From Clostridium saccharobutylicum DSM 13864 (GTDB lineage: Bacteria; Bacillota; Clostridia; Clostridiales; Clostridiaceae), in the NCBI RefSeq assembly GCF_000473995.1, contig NC_022571.1, positions 1,824,501 to 1,888,500 on the forward strand: a DNA stretch of 64,000 nucleotides. Reading direction: 5' to 3'. The position numbers and the translations under genes were made by a program. This document shows, piece by piece, positions 36,612 to 46,273 of this stretch (position 1 is the stretch's first letter; the number at the start of each line of letters is the position of its first letter). The notes under the pieces were generated by a model. That model was given only the letters and a program-made list of their open reading frames with translations. It did no database searches and was not told where the DNA came from.

Positions 36612-38357
36612 ATGTTTAAAGCATTTAATATAAAAGAAATAAACTTGACTAAGTATTTATTTTTTACTGGAAAGGGTGGAGTAGGTAAAACTTCAACTGC
36701 TTGTGCTGTAGCTTTAAATTTAGCTGATGAAGGAAAAAGGATAATGCTTGTAAGTACTGATCCGGCTTCTAACCTTCAAGATGTATTTAATACCGAATTA
36801 AACAATAAAGGTATTCAAATAAAGGAAGTTCCAAGATTAACTGTTGCAAACTTTGAACCAGAAGCTGCCGCAGCTGAATATAGGGAAAGTGTAATTGGGC
36901 CTTATAGAGGAAAGTTACCGCAATCAGTAATAGATAATATGGAAGAGCAATTATCGGGTTCATGCACTGTAGAGATTGCTGCTTTTAATGAATTTTCTGG
37001 GATGATAACTGATGAAAAAGTGTTTAATGAATATGATCATATTATTTTTGATACAGCCCCAACAGGTCATACTTTAAGGATGTTGCAATTGCCTTCTGCA
37101 TGGAGCAATTTTATTAGTGAAAGTACTCATGGAGCATCATGTTTAGGTCAGCTTGCAGGGCTTGAAGATAAGAAGGAAATGTATAAAAATGCCGTAGATA
37201 CTTTAGCAGATAAGAATAAAACAACACTTATACTTGTTACACGTCCTGAAGATTCTCCACTAAAAGAAGCAGAAAGGGCTTCAAATGAGCTTCAAGAAAT
37301 AGGAGTAAAAAATCAGATACTAGTTATAAACGGCGTACTTCAAAATCATGATGATGAACTTTCAACTGCTATTTATGAAAAGCAACAAAAGGCGCTTCAA
37401 AATATGCCAGCTAAATTTAAGAATATAGAAACATTTGAAATTCCTCTAAGACCTTATAATATAACAGGACTTGAAAATGTAAGAGCTTTGCTAAAAGAAA
37501 ATAATATTAAAATTAGTCAAGATTCTTTAAATACTGCTCATATACCAAAACTAAAAAATGTCATAGAAGATCTTTATAATAGCAATAAAAAAGTTATTTT
37601 TACAATGGGTAAAGGTGGAGTAGGAAAGACAACTATAGCTTCAGCTATAGCATTAGGTTTAGCTAAAAAAGGTAAGAAGGTTCACTTGACAACCACTGAC
37701 CCAGCAGCACATTTGAAGTTTGTACTTGATGAGAGTTGCGGTATTTCTTTAAGTAACATTGATGAAAAACAAGAACTTGAAAAGTATAGACAAGAAGTAT
37801 TAGCCAAGGCAAGAGAAAACAATATGAGTGATGAAGACATTGAATATATTGAAGAAGATTTAAGATCACCTTGTACTCAGGAAATAGCAGTATTTAGAGC
37901 TTTTGCAGAAATAGTTAAAAAATCAGAAAATGAAATAGTAGTAATAGATACAGCACCAACAGGACATACTTTATTACTTTTAGATTCAACAGAAAGCTAC
38001 AATAAAGAAATTTCTAGATCAGAAGGGGATATACCAGAATCAGTTATAAAGTTATTGCCTAGATTAAGAAATGAAAAAGAAACAGAGGTTGTTATAGTAA
38101 CTTTAGCTGAAACTACTCCAGTATATGAGGCTATGAGACTTCAAAAAGATTTAGAAAGAGCAAAAATTCATAGCAAATGGTGGATAATAAATTCAAGCCT
38201 TTATGCAACTAATACAACTAATGAAGTTTTAAAGGCAAAAGCAAGTAATGAAATTCAATGGATTAATAAAGTCGATGAAATTTCAAATGGAAATTTTGCT
38301 ATTATCGAATGGAAAGCTGAAAACGTAAGAGGAAAAAATTTAAATAACTTAATTTAG
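36612..38357 (+). CDS. arsA: ArsA arsenite-activated ATPase
   Basis: 581 residues, two homologous halves each with a P-loop (TGKGGVGKTS near residue 20 and MGKGGVGKTT near 333) and the switch motif DTAPTGHTL in both halves. Arsenite-binding cysteines are visible (SGSCTVEIAAF and SPCTQEIAVF contexts). It powers arsenite efflux and takes metalloid from ArsD. Its partner here is an Acr3 carrier rather than ArsB. Confidence 0.95.
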   Translation: MFKAFNIKEINLTKYLFFTGKGGVGKTSTACAVALNLADEGKRIMLVSTDPASNLQDVFNTELNNKGIQIKEVPRLTVANFEPEAAAAEYRESVIGPYRGKLPQSVIDNMEEQLSGSCTVEIAAFNEFSGMITDEKVFNEYDHIIFDTAPTGHTLRMLQLPSAWSNFISESTHGASCLGQLAGLEDKKEMYKNAVDTLADKNKTTLILVTRPEDSPLKEAERASNELQEIGVKNQILVINGVLQNHDDELSTAIYEKQQKALQNMPAKFKNIETFEIPLRPYNITGLENVRALLKENNIKISQDSLNTAHIPKLKNVIEDLYNSNKKVIFTMGKGGVGKTTIASAIALGLAKKGKKVHLTTTDPAAHLKFVLDESCGISLSNIDEKQELEKYRQEVLAKARENNMSDEDIEYIEEDLRSPCTQEIAVFRAFAEIVKKSENEIVVIDTAPTGHTLLLLDSTESYNKEISRSEGDIPESVIKLLPRLRNEKETEVVIVTLAETTPVYEAMRLQKDLERAKIHSKWWIINSSLYATNTTNEVLKAKASNEIQWINKVDEISNGNFAIIEWKAENVRGKNLNNLI

Positions 38358-38372
38358 AGGAGAGATAAAGAT

Positions 38373-38786
38373 ATGAAACCCAAAGTAGCATTTATATGTG
38401 TTCACAATTCTTGTAGGTCACAGATGGCAGAGGCACTAGGAAAATTATATGGAATTGATATATTTGAAAGTTACTCAGCAGGAACAGAAACAAAACCTCA
38501 AATAAATCAAGATTCAGTAAGAATTATAAAAGATTTATACGATATTGATATGAATGAAACACAAAAATCTAAACTTTTGGCTAAGATTCCTAATGTTGAT
38601 ATTGTGATAACTATGGGGTGTAATGTAGAGTGTCCATTTTTACCTTGCAAATATAGAGAAGATTGGGGATTAGATGATCCAACAGACAAAAGTGATGAAA
38701 GATTTATAGAGACAGCTAAGACTATAGAAGAAAAAATAAAAGATTTAGCAAAGAGAATTAAGAATAATGAAATTAATTTAGATTAA
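38373..38786 (+). CDS. arsC: Arsenate reductase, thioredoxin-coupled LMW-phosphatase type
   Basis: 137 residues. The N-terminal P-loop CVHNSCRSQMAEA contains the nucleophilic Cys, and the resolving cysteines lie in MGCNVECPFLPCKYREDWGL followed by DDP. It reduces As(V) to As(III) for export. It lies 15 bases after arsA behind AGAGGAGAG. Confidence 0.95.
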   Translation: MKPKVAFICVHNSCRSQMAEALGKLYGIDIFESYSAGTETKPQINQDSVRIIKDLYDIDMNETQKSKLLAKIPNVDIVITMGCNVECPFLPCKYREDWGLDDPTDKSDERFIETAKTIEEKIKDLAKRIKNNEINLD

Positions 38787-38811
38787 TAAATAATAATAGG
38801 GGGAGTTAAAA

Positions 38812-39864
38812 TTGAGTAATAAATCATCAAGATTATCATTCTTAGACAGATATCTAACTCTTTGGATATTTGCAGCAATGGCACTTGGAATATTACTTGG
38901 ATGGGGAGTGCCATCATTATCAGCAGGACTTGCAAGTTTATCTGTTGGAACAACATCAATACCAATAGCTATAGGGCTAATAGTAATGATGTATCCACCA
39001 CTTGCAAAAGTAAATTACAAGGAACTAGGAAAAGTATTTAAAAATCCAAAAGTTCTTGGTTTATCATTAGTTCAAAATTGGTTTATTGGACCAATCTTGA
39101 TGTTCGTACTTGCTTTTGTATTTTTAAAGTCTGATTCAGAATTAATGACAGGACTTATTCTTATAGGACTAGCTAGATGCATAGCTATGGTAATTCTTTG
39201 GAACAGTTTAGCAGATGGAGATAGCGAATATGCAGCAGCCTTAGTAGCTTTTAATTCTATATTTCAAGTAGTATTTTATTCAGTATTTGCTTATTTCTTT
39301 ATTACAGTATTACCACCTGTATTTGGACTTACAGGATATGAAGTTCATATTTCCATGGGAGAAGTAGCAACGTCTGTTGCAATTTATCTTGGTATTCCTT
39401 TCTTATTAGGAATGCTTACTAGGCTTATATTAGAACCTATGAAGGGAACAGAATGGTATGTGAAAAAATTTGTTCCTAAGATCAGTCCATTAGCGTTAAT
39501 TGCTTTATTATTTACAATTGTAGTAATGTTTATGTTTAAAGGAAAGTATATTGTAGAGTTACCTGTGGATGTTATTAAAGTAGCAATACCGCTTGTAATA
39601 TATTTTATAGTAATGTTTTCTGTTTCATTCTATATAAGCTATAAATCAGGTATAAATTATCATCAAACTACTACTTTATCATTTACAGCAGCAAGTAATA
39701 ACTTTGAACTCGCAATAGCTGTTGCAGTAGCAGTATTCGGAATTCAATCAAGGGTGGCATTTGCTGCAGTAATAGGTCCGTTAATAGAAGTTCCAGTAAT
39801 GATTGCTTTAGTAAATGTAGCATTATATTGGGGAAGAAAATATTTTGGATTAAAGCATGAGTAA
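38812..39864 (+). CDS. acr3: Acr3-family arsenite efflux transporter
   Basis: 350 residues, about ten membrane helices. It begins at TTG behind GGGGGAG with the typical [20 protein letters not shown]. It has the conserved cysteine in [20 protein letters not shown] and the C-terminal [19 protein letters not shown]. It exports As(III) from the cell and ends the operon; ArsA may be associated with it. Confidence 0.95.
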   Translation: MSNKSSRLSFLDRYLTLWIFAAMALGILLGWGVPSLSAGLASLSVGTTSIPIAIGLIVMMYPPLAKVNYKELGKVFKNPKVLGLSLVQNWFIGPILMFVLAFVFLKSDSELMTGLILIGLARCIAMVILWNSLADGDSEYAAALVAFNSIFQVVFYSVFAYFFITVLPPVFGLTGYEVHISMGEVATSVAIYLGIPFLLGMLTRLILEPMKGTEWYVKKFVPKISPLALIALLFTIVVMFMFKGKYIVELPVDVIKVAIPLVIYFIVMFSVSFYISYKSGINYHQTTTLSFTAASNNFELAIAVAVAVFGIQSRVAFAAVIGPLIEVPVMIALVNVALYWGRKYFGLKHE

Positions 39865-40046
39865 AAAAAGCCATATACAGGATTGGGGAATGTACCTGAA
39901 TCTTTAGATCGCGAATCAGTAGTGTTTAAAAAAGCTATAGAGAGTTGAAAAATGTATTAAAAGCTAGCAGTTCAAAATAAATTGCACTGTTATAGCTTTT
40001 TCTATTTAGAATACAATCGATTATGCCAGTACATTCTATAAGTTTT

Positions 40047-40547
40047 TTAATAAACTCCAACTAATTTGCTTCTACGTTCCATTAAAACTGTATCATGCCA
40101 TACGCCGTTATCCATCTTAGCAACTTTTTCCCTTATACCTATTTCTCTAAAACCACATTTCTTATGTAGTTCTATGCTAGAAGTATTTTCTCTTATTATT
40201 CCAGATTGTAATGTCCAGAAATTATTTTCTTCTGATAGCTTAACTAAGTTAGTCATAAGAGATTGCCCTATTCCTAAACCTCTGTAATTTTCTCCTATAT
40301 AAATGCTGACTTCAGCTACGCCAGAATAAACAGTTCTACTTGATGTAGGACTTAACACAGCAAAACCTAGAACTTTTCCTTCGGATTTAGCAACTAATCT
40401 ACAAGACTTTATATGGCCATTATTCCATTCTTCAAAAGTTGGTATTGAATTTTGAAAAGTAGCAATACCAGTGTTAATACCTTCAAGATATATTTTTGAA
40501 ACTTCATCCCAGTCGGATTCTTTCATTTCTTCAATTTTGTAATTCAT
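40047..40547 (-). CDS. arsN1: GNAT acetyltransferase, ArsN1/phosphinothricin type
   Basis: 166 residues with the pattern of the PAT/ArsN1 group: YLEGINTGIATFQNSIPTFE, RLVAKSEGKVLGFAVLSPTS, AEVSIYIGENYRGLGIGQSL (acetyl-CoA loop), WTLQSGIIRENTSSIELHKK. ArsN1 acetylates the arsenical antibiotic arsinothricin; PAT acetylates phosphinothricin. Its place beside an ars operon, convergent with acr3, favours ArsN1. The substrate is an inference. Confidence 0.8.
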   Translation of the reverse strand: MNYKIEEMKESDWDEVSKIYLEGINTGIATFQNSIPTFEEWNNGHIKSCRLVAKSEGKVLGFAVLSPTSSRTVYSGVAEVSIYIGENYRGLGIGQSLMTNLVKLSEENNFWTLQSGIIRENTSSIELHKKCGFREIGIREKVAKMDNGVWHDTVLMERRSKLVGVY

Positions 40548-40598
40548 AACTTAGTAACTCCTTTATTAATACAATTAAAAAATATATATTGATTATTT

Positions 40599-41232
40599 TT
40601 AAATCTTTTCTCCATATGCAACGAAAATACTTATACTAGCTTTACCGTAGCCACATTTAGAATCAGCACAGCAATTGCTTCCTGCACAGTCTACAGTTAT
40701 ATTTTTAAGACCAGAACTTTCGAACCATTTGGAAATATCTTTTCTGTTAAACCCCATCCAAACATCATATTGTTCAGTTTTTAAAAATTCAAAGTTATGT
40801 TCATCTAAATCAGTAATTATAAGCTTTCCGCCTAATTTTAAGATTCTGTACATTTCTTTTATTACTATACTTGGATTTTCAACATGATGTAAGAATATAT
40901 TAGCAAATAAATACATAATCTACTGAATTATCCTCGATAGGTATGTTTTCACCTACTCCTTGAACACACTTAAGATTTTTATAGTGAGAAAACTTATCTT
41001 TTAATAAATTAAGCATTTCAAATGACTGGTCAACGGCAATGACTTTTATATTTCTTTTAATTAATCCTTCTGTGATAAAGCCAGTTCCAGCCCCAATATC
41101 AGCAGCAATTTTTCCTTCTTCAACATGTGCAGTTTTATAAGCTGCTTTTCTTACGTCATCTGAAAAAAAGTTATTTCTCATATTGTCCCAATTAGATGCA
41201 ACTTCATCAAAATATTCTTTACTTTGTTTCAT
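40599..41232 (-). pseudogene. SAM-dependent methyltransferase of the arsenic locus, split by a 4-base duplication
   Basis: The N-terminal piece has a SAM-binding motif (AADIGAGTGFITEGLI) and ends with VDYVFIC and a stop. The C-terminal piece resumes as FANIFLHHVENPSIVIKEMY and ends with a Cys-rich tail (GSNCCADSKCGYGKASISIF). At 40905-40912 the 4-mer AAAT (ATTT in the gene) occurs twice; removing one restores a 210-residue frame through VDYVFANIF. The cysteines and the position suggest arsenite or thiol methylation. It is probably inactive unless slippage rescues it. Confidence 0.75.
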
Positions 41233-41255
41233 TTTAATAACCCCCAATATATTTA

Positions 41256-41750
41256 TTAATTTTTATTTGTTTTATTGCACTTATTATTTATATCTTTATT
41301 ACAACAAGTAGACATGCTTTCATTTTTAGCCAAAGCTTCAATAATAATATTTAATCCATTAAAAACAATTAATTGGTTTTCTAACGAGATTTGATTAAAA
41401 ATATTTTTGAATTTATTATCCATATTGCTTTCAATATCTGTGAAAAGTTTTAATCCTTTTTCTGTTAATTTAATATCTACACTTCGTCTATCTGTTTTTG
41501 ATGGAGTTCTAAATACAAATTCTTTTTTTACAAGGCTGTCTACAGTTCTGCTCATAGTACTAATATCCAGGTCAATTAAATTAGCTAAGTCTTTTAGTGA
41601 AATATTTTCTGCACGTCCTATTTCGACTAATGCATGACATTGAGCTAAAGTAACCTCCAAGCAACAGCTGTCTTGCTTATTTAATAATCCAAGTTTTCGA
41701 TCTAGTATTCTTATCAATTCTCTAAAATTTTTGCTATTAACGTCATTCAA
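41256..41750 (-). CDS. MarR-family regulator with cysteine clusters
   Basis: About 164 residues, MarR winged helix (LANLIDLDISTMSRTVDSLV, FRTPSKTDRRSVDIKLTEKG). It has an N-terminal KQDSCCLEVTLAQC and a C-terminal STCCNKDINNKCNK, which suggest direct metalloid or thiol sensing. It is upstream of the methyltransferase in the same direction and probably its regulator. Start TTG at 41750 is eight bases after AAGGAG; the GTG nine bases further out would overlap that ribosome site. Confidence 0.82.
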   Translation of the reverse strand: MNDVNSKNFRELIRILDRKLGLLNKQDSCCLEVTLAQCHALVEIGRAENISLKDLANLIDLDISTMSRTVDSLVKKEFVFRTPSKTDRRSVDIKLTEKGLKLFTDIESNMDNKFKNIFNQISLENQLIVFNGLNIIIEALAKNESMSTCCNKDINNKCNKTNKN

Positions 41751-41999
41751 AAATATCACTCCTTAGGAAAATAATAGCATATTTAATTGTAAGATACAAC
41801 TATTGTGTTTAGAAAGTAATTTTGAAATTATATTAGGTAATATGTAAGTTATATTATTATTCGTCTTCCTCAAACTCATTATTTTTACAGAAATATGTTT
41901 ACTGATGAAACTACTGATAAATAAATATATATGATTGGAAATAACTACCATTTTCAATCATCAGATAAATGTTGATTAGAATAGTAATATATAATATAA

Positions 42000-42028
42000 T
42001 TGATACTATTGATATAAATGAATATAAT
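42000..42028 (+). promoter_or_regulatory. Promoter of the nhaA leader transcript
   Basis: TTGATA (42000-42005) and TATAAT (42023-42028) with 17-base spacing. It is about 250 bases before nhaA and immediately ahead of a structured segment that ends in a terminator. Confidence 0.7.
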
Positions 42029-42034
42029 TAGATA

Positions 42035-42117
42035 CGGTTGGGCAAATTACATTATTTGCTTTCAAGCAATTAGTTTCTGGGGTGGGAAACTCTATTTTGA
42101 GTGTTCCCGCCTTTTTT
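42035..42117 (+). ncRNA. Structured leader RNA or small RNA with intrinsic terminator upstream of nhaA
   Basis: About 83 bases from the predicted start to a T run. It contains hairpin GCAAAT-6-ATTTGC (42042-42059), then AGTTTC-8-GAAACT (42072-42091). The second stem shares GGGAAACT with the 5' arm of a GC-rich terminator (42081-42092 pairing with 42099-42111, then six T). The two structures exclude one another, as in riboswitch expression platforms. The region does not match T-box, fluoride, TPP or GEMM motifs as I know them. Given the downstream antiporter, an ion-responsive switch is a reasonable guess; a free small RNA is the alternative. Confidence 0.6.
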
Positions 42118-42156
42118 GCGTTAAAAAATAAATATTCTAAAGGTAGTTTTACATAT

Positions 42157-42217
42157 CAGGCACATGAAAGAACATAATCATGGCAGATGCACCTGTTATT
42201 CTTTTGAACGTGCCTTA
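42157..42217. repeat. Short palindromic repeat, copy D
   Basis: A 61-base element with left CAGGCACATGAAAGAACATA and right TTATTCTTTTGAACGTGCCTTA, a diverged short version of the family with TAGGCACA ends. It lies between the leader terminator and nhaA. Confidence 0.55.
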
Positions 42218-42277
42218 CATTGTATTACAATTGAGCCTTTGGTTATAAATAATATTATAGAAAGATGAGGAGAAAAT

Positions 42278-43549
42278 ATGAAAAATAAGATTAAAAATAA
42301 AGTTTTAAGTCCATTTCTACACTTCTTTAGAAGTGAATCTTCTAGTGGCATAATACTTTTAATTTGTGCTATAACTGCAATAATAATTGCTAATTCTAAT
42401 TTTGCTTCAGTGTATGAAAATATACTTCATACATATTTAACTATTGGATATGGGGAGTTCTCTCTATCAATGTCAGTTATTCATTGGATTAACGATGGAT
42501 TAATGGCTGTATTTTTCTTAGTAGTTGGAATGGAAATAAAGAGAGAAGTGGTATTTGGGGAACTTAAATCATTTAAAAAGACAATACTTCCAATATCAGC
42601 AGCTATGGGAGGAATGATTGTTCCAGCAATTATTTATTCATTATTTAACTATAATCAGCCAACAATTACAGGATGGGGAATACCGATGGCAACAGATATT
42701 GCTTTTGCACTTGGAGTACTTTCTTTAGTTGCTAAAAATGCACCTAAGGGTATAGTGGTTTTTCTTACGGCATTGGCTATAGTTGATGATTTAGGAGCTA
42801 TTATAGTAATAGCAATATTTTATAATAGCCAAATTTCATGGATAGCACTTTTAATAGGATTAATAGTATTTATTGCGCTTTTATTAGCTAATAAATTTAA
42901 AGTTAAATATACATCTGTTTATATTATCTTGGGAGTAATTTTATGGCTTTGTCTTCTAAAATCAGGTATACATGCAACAATTGCTGGAGTTTTACTTGGA
43001 ATTTCATTACCAATTGGAGAAAATATTCATAAATTTAAATCTTCAATTTTATATAAGTTTGAACATGTTTTAACACCTTGGTCTAGTTATGGGATTATGC
43101 CAATCTTTGCTTTTGCAAATGCAGGTATAACAATTAATGCAGAAGGTTTTTCAAGTAATATATTTTCGCCAGCTTGTTTAGGAATTATATTTGGTCTTTT
43201 TATTGGCAAACAAATAGGCATATTTGGAACTTCATATATTCTAGTAAAATTAAAAATTGCTAAATTCCCATCTGGTGTAACCAAAAGGCATTTATATGGT
43301 GCAAGTGTTCTTGGAGGGATTGGATTTACCATGTCAATATTTGTTTCATCATTATCATTTACAGATCCAAGTATATTGTCTTTGGCAAAATTGTGTATTA
43401 TGATTGCTTCAATTTTAGCTGCAGTATATGGCACAATAGTTTTTAAATTTATAAAATCTAAAAGTAAAAAAAATACTAAAGATATCAAAAACATTATTGA
43501 ATCTGAAAAAGGACTAGAAAATCTAGTAAAATATATACAAACAGTGTAA
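42278..43549 (+). CDS. nhaA: Na+/H+ antiporter NhaA
   Basis: 423 residues, about twelve membrane helices. It has the paired aspartates of the ion site in ALAIVDDLGAIIVIAIFY, an N-terminal FRSESSSGIILLICAITAII and a VVGMEIKREVVFGEL segment. It exchanges sodium or lithium for protons across the membrane for pH and salt homeostasis. GAGGAG precedes the ATG. It may be controlled by the leader RNA at 42035. Confidence 0.95.
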   Translation: MKNKIKNKVLSPFLHFFRSESSSGIILLICAITAIIIANSNFASVYENILHTYLTIGYGEFSLSMSVIHWINDGLMAVFFLVVGMEIKREVVFGELKSFKKTILPISAAMGGMIVPAIIYSLFNYNQPTITGWGIPMATDIAFALGVLSLVAKNAPKGIVVFLTALAIVDDLGAIIVIAIFYNSQISWIALLIGLIVFIALLLANKFKVKYTSVYIILGVILWLCLLKSGIHATIAGVLLGISLPIGENIHKFKSSILYKFEHVLTPWSSYGIMPIFAFANAGITINAEGFSSNIFSPACLGIIFGLFIGKQIGIFGTSYILVKLKIAKFPSGVTKRHLYGASVLGGIGFTMSIFVSSLSFTDPSILSLAKLCIMIASILAAVYGTIVFKFIKSKSKKNTKDIKNIIESEKGLENLVKYIQTV

Positions 43550-43716
43550 AAATCACTTTAAAATAAACACATAATCTTTGTCGCTGTGATTAATCAATGT
43601 TAATTGACTGTATGATAGTATTCATGATAACATTATGAAGCCTTAATTGGAATAAAAAACTGTTTATTTATATATTAGAAAGATTTTCAGTAATAAAAGA
43701 AGAAAGAAGGAATTAG

Positions 43717-45180
43717 ATGAAAGAAATTAGAAAAGAGTGGTTTGGAAATATTAAAGGAGATCTGCTGGCAGGAATAGTTGTATGTATGGCATTAATACCA
43801 GAGGCAATAGGATTTTCTATAGTAGCTGGAGTTGATCCTATGATTGGAGTATATGCATCTTTTTGTATGTCATTAATTATATCAATTTTTGGTGGAAGAA
43901 CAGGAATGATTTCGGCTACAGCTGGTGCAATGGCATTAGTTTTAGCAAGTTTAGTAAAAGAACATGGAATAGAGTATATGTTTCTAGCAACAATACTTAC
44001 AGGAGTATTCCAAGTTACATTAGGATTTTTAAAGATAGGAAATTTATTAAAGTTTATACCTAGGCCAGTTATGATAGGATTTGTAAATGCACTAGGAATA
44101 ATGATGTTTAAGTCACAATTATCTTACTTTAAAGGATCATTCATTTTGATAATTTTAGGCGCAATAGGTATTTCAATAATTTATTTATTTCCTAAATTAA
44201 CAAGAGCAGTACCATCTCCAATAATATCAATAATAATTGTTACATTAATAGTTGTTATATTTAAGATCGATGTAACTACTTTAGGGGATATGGGAAAAAT
44301 AAATAGTGATTTACCAAAATTTTTAATACCTAACATACCATTTAATATGGAAACATTAAAAATAATATTACCATATTCTATGTCACTTTCATTAGTTGGT
44401 CTTGTAGAATCGTTATTAACAGCTCAGTTAATTGATGATTTAACAGATACTCCAAGTGATAAGAATAGAGAATGTGTTGGTCAAGGATTGGCTAATATAA
44501 CATGTGGATTTTTTGGTGGAATAGCAGGGTGTGGAATGATCGGACAAACACTTATAAATCATAATTATGGTGGAAGAGGGCGATTATCAACTCTTACAGC
44601 AGGAACAGCCATGCTGATTTCAGTAATAGTATTAAATAAATTTGTTGTACAAATTCCAGTAGTTGCTTTAGGTTCTGTTATGGTAGTTGTATCAATAACT
44701 ACATTCAATTGGGCATCAATAAAGAGAATAACAAAAGTACCAAAAACAGATACAATTGTAATGATTTCAACAGTTATAGTAGTTTTATTAACTCATAACT
44801 TAGCTTATGGAGTTATTCTTGGGATAATATTAAGTGCACTATTTTTTGCATCTAAGATATCTGAAATCAAAGTTAAGAAAATCAAAGAAGATACAAAAAC
44901 TATATATGTAGTTAATGGTCAGTTATTCTTTGCATCTACACTAAAATTTGTTAATAGTTTTGATTTTACAGAAAAGATTCAATTTGTAAATATAGATTTA
45001 TCTAAGGTGAAAATTTGGGATGAATCAGCAGTTGATGCTATAGATAAAGTTGTACTTAAATTTCATAAAAATGGAGTTAAAGCTAACTTGATAGGAATGA
45101 GTAATAAATGCTTAGAACTAGTTGATAGAATGGCTGTCCATAATAAACCAGGTGGATTAGAGCTATATGGAAAACATTAA
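43717..45180 (+). CDS. SulP-family anion transporter with STAS domain
   Basis: 487 residues: KGDLLAGIVVCMALIPEAIG at the start, GVYASFCMSLIISIFGGRTG, a membrane core of many helices and a C-terminal STAS domain (about 390-487; VNIDLSKVKIWDESAVDAID). SulP proteins carry sulfate, bicarbonate or other anions. The substrate is uncertain. It follows nhaA by 167 bases; co-transcription is possible but not shown. Confidence 0.92.
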   Translation: MKEIRKEWFGNIKGDLLAGIVVCMALIPEAIGFSIVAGVDPMIGVYASFCMSLIISIFGGRTGMISATAGAMALVLASLVKEHGIEYMFLATILTGVFQVTLGFLKIGNLLKFIPRPVMIGFVNALGIMMFKSQLSYFKGSFILIILGAIGISIIYLFPKLTRAVPSPIISIIIVTLIVVIFKIDVTTLGDMGKINSDLPKFLIPNIPFNMETLKIILPYSMSLSLVGLVESLLTAQLIDDLTDTPSDKNRECVGQGLANITCGFFGGIAGCGMIGQTLINHNYGGRGRLSTLTAGTAMLISVIVLNKFVVQIPVVALGSVMVVVSITTFNWASIKRITKVPKTDTIVMISTVIVVLLTHNLAYGVILGIILSALFFASKISEIKVKKIKEDTKTIYVVNGQLFFASTLKFVNSFDFTEKIQFVNIDLSKVKIWDESAVDAIDKVVLKFHKNGVKANLIGMSNKCLELVDRMAVHNKPGGLELYGKH

Positions 45181-45194
45181 ATTTAAAACATATG

Positions 45195-45232
45195 TATTCT
45201 GAAGAATATTACAATATATATTCTTCAGAATA
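45195..45232. terminator. Hairpin after the SulP gene
   Basis: TATTCTGAAGAATAT pairs perfectly with ATATTCTTCAGAATA (15 bases). There is no T run, so it may be a processing or boundary hairpin. Confidence 0.55.
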
Positions 45233-45308
45233 TGCACATATAAAAATCCAAAGCATTTATTCTAATCATATATAAAATTCAAGATATTCTGATTTTATAT
45301 AAAGTAAA

Positions 45309-45638
45309 TTAAATTTCAGCTATTATGCCATAAAAATTATCACTAATGTTTATAAATTCTATATTTGAAAATCCAAGTTTATCTAGAATTTTCATTAAGA
45401 TTATTCTATCTAGTCTATGGTCAATAGGCGGCCCAAATTCACTATCAACTTTTTTCCATTCAACAATAGCAATTTTTCCATTAGGCTTTATAATTCTTTT
45501 TACTTCACTTAAAAAGTTTTCTTTTTCATCACCTTCATGTAATCCAAGATCAATAAGAGTTTGTTCTGGTGGTAACAGCTCTCTTCTTTTTTCATTATCA
45601 AGTTTATGTTTATTCTTTGCATCAAATTTATGTGCCAT
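45309..45638 (-). pseudogene. Class I methyltransferase with the SAM-binding core deleted
   Basis: The frame is open for 109 residues, but the sequence jumps from the N-terminal MAHKFDAKNKHKLDNEKRRE ... LGLHEGD straight to EKENFLSEVKRIIKPNGKIA. Full-length relatives have about 85 residues between, holding the glycine-rich SAM motif. An in-frame deletion near 45525-45535 removed it. The product cannot bind SAM and is presumably non-functional. Confidence 0.75.
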
Positions 45639-45869
45639 TTTTTAAAATGCACCTCATAAAATTTGTTTTCATTATATATTATATAACTTAAGTATAATCT
45701 TAATTTATAATAATACATAATAAGAAAAATCAAATGTGATTTAATAACTGAAAAATTAATTGTATTTTGATAAATGTGATATATAAAATAAAGCTTCGAT
45801 TGGAAATTTATTTTTTATATAATTTTATGTTTATGGTAAATTTATCTACGATATAATATATAATAAAAA

Positions 45870-46229
45870 ATGATAGAGAATATTTTCAAAACAAATAATT
45901 TAAATGATTTAATTATACAAATTCCAAAAGGAAAGCTGCCGTTAATGGCAAAGATTTTACCTAAGAATAGTGCTAGGATATTTACTAAAACACCTTTTGC
46001 AGATATGAAAATATGTAATAAGTGTGGTGTGTGTATAAAATTATGTCCAATGAAAGCAATAAATAAAGATACATTAGATATAAATGAGGATAAGTGTATT
46101 CGTTGTTTTAGTTGTGTAAAGAGATGTCCTAAAAAGGCTAGGAAAATTGTTTATAAGCCAAAATTTTTGGTTTCTAAAATATTGACTATAAAAAATAAAA
46201 ATGCAAAGATACCACAAATATATATTTAG
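45870..46229 (+). pseudogene. EFR1-type ferredoxin, flavodoxin half missing
   Basis: 119 residues holding two 4Fe-4S motifs (CNKCGVCIKLCP and CIRCFSCVKRCP) preceded by LPKNSARIFTKTPFADMK, which matches the C-terminal half of EFR1 flavodoxin-ferredoxin proteins (about 260 residues). No ribosome site precedes the ATG and the flavodoxin domain is absent, so it is most likely a 5'-truncated gene. A functional short ferredoxin is possible. Confidence 0.6.
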
Positions 46230-46273
46230 ATGTAAATATCCTTCAATAGAATTTAAAGAAGGAGTAAAAGATA

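Noticed and set aside
42060..42117. T-box leader before nhaA, because GGGTGGGAA resembles the T-box core GGGTGGNACC
   Set aside because: The leader is far too short for a T-box stem I, and the downstream gene is not amino-acid related.
43087..43494. 135-codon minus-strand frame opposite nhaA
   Set aside because: Antisense shadow with no ribosome site.
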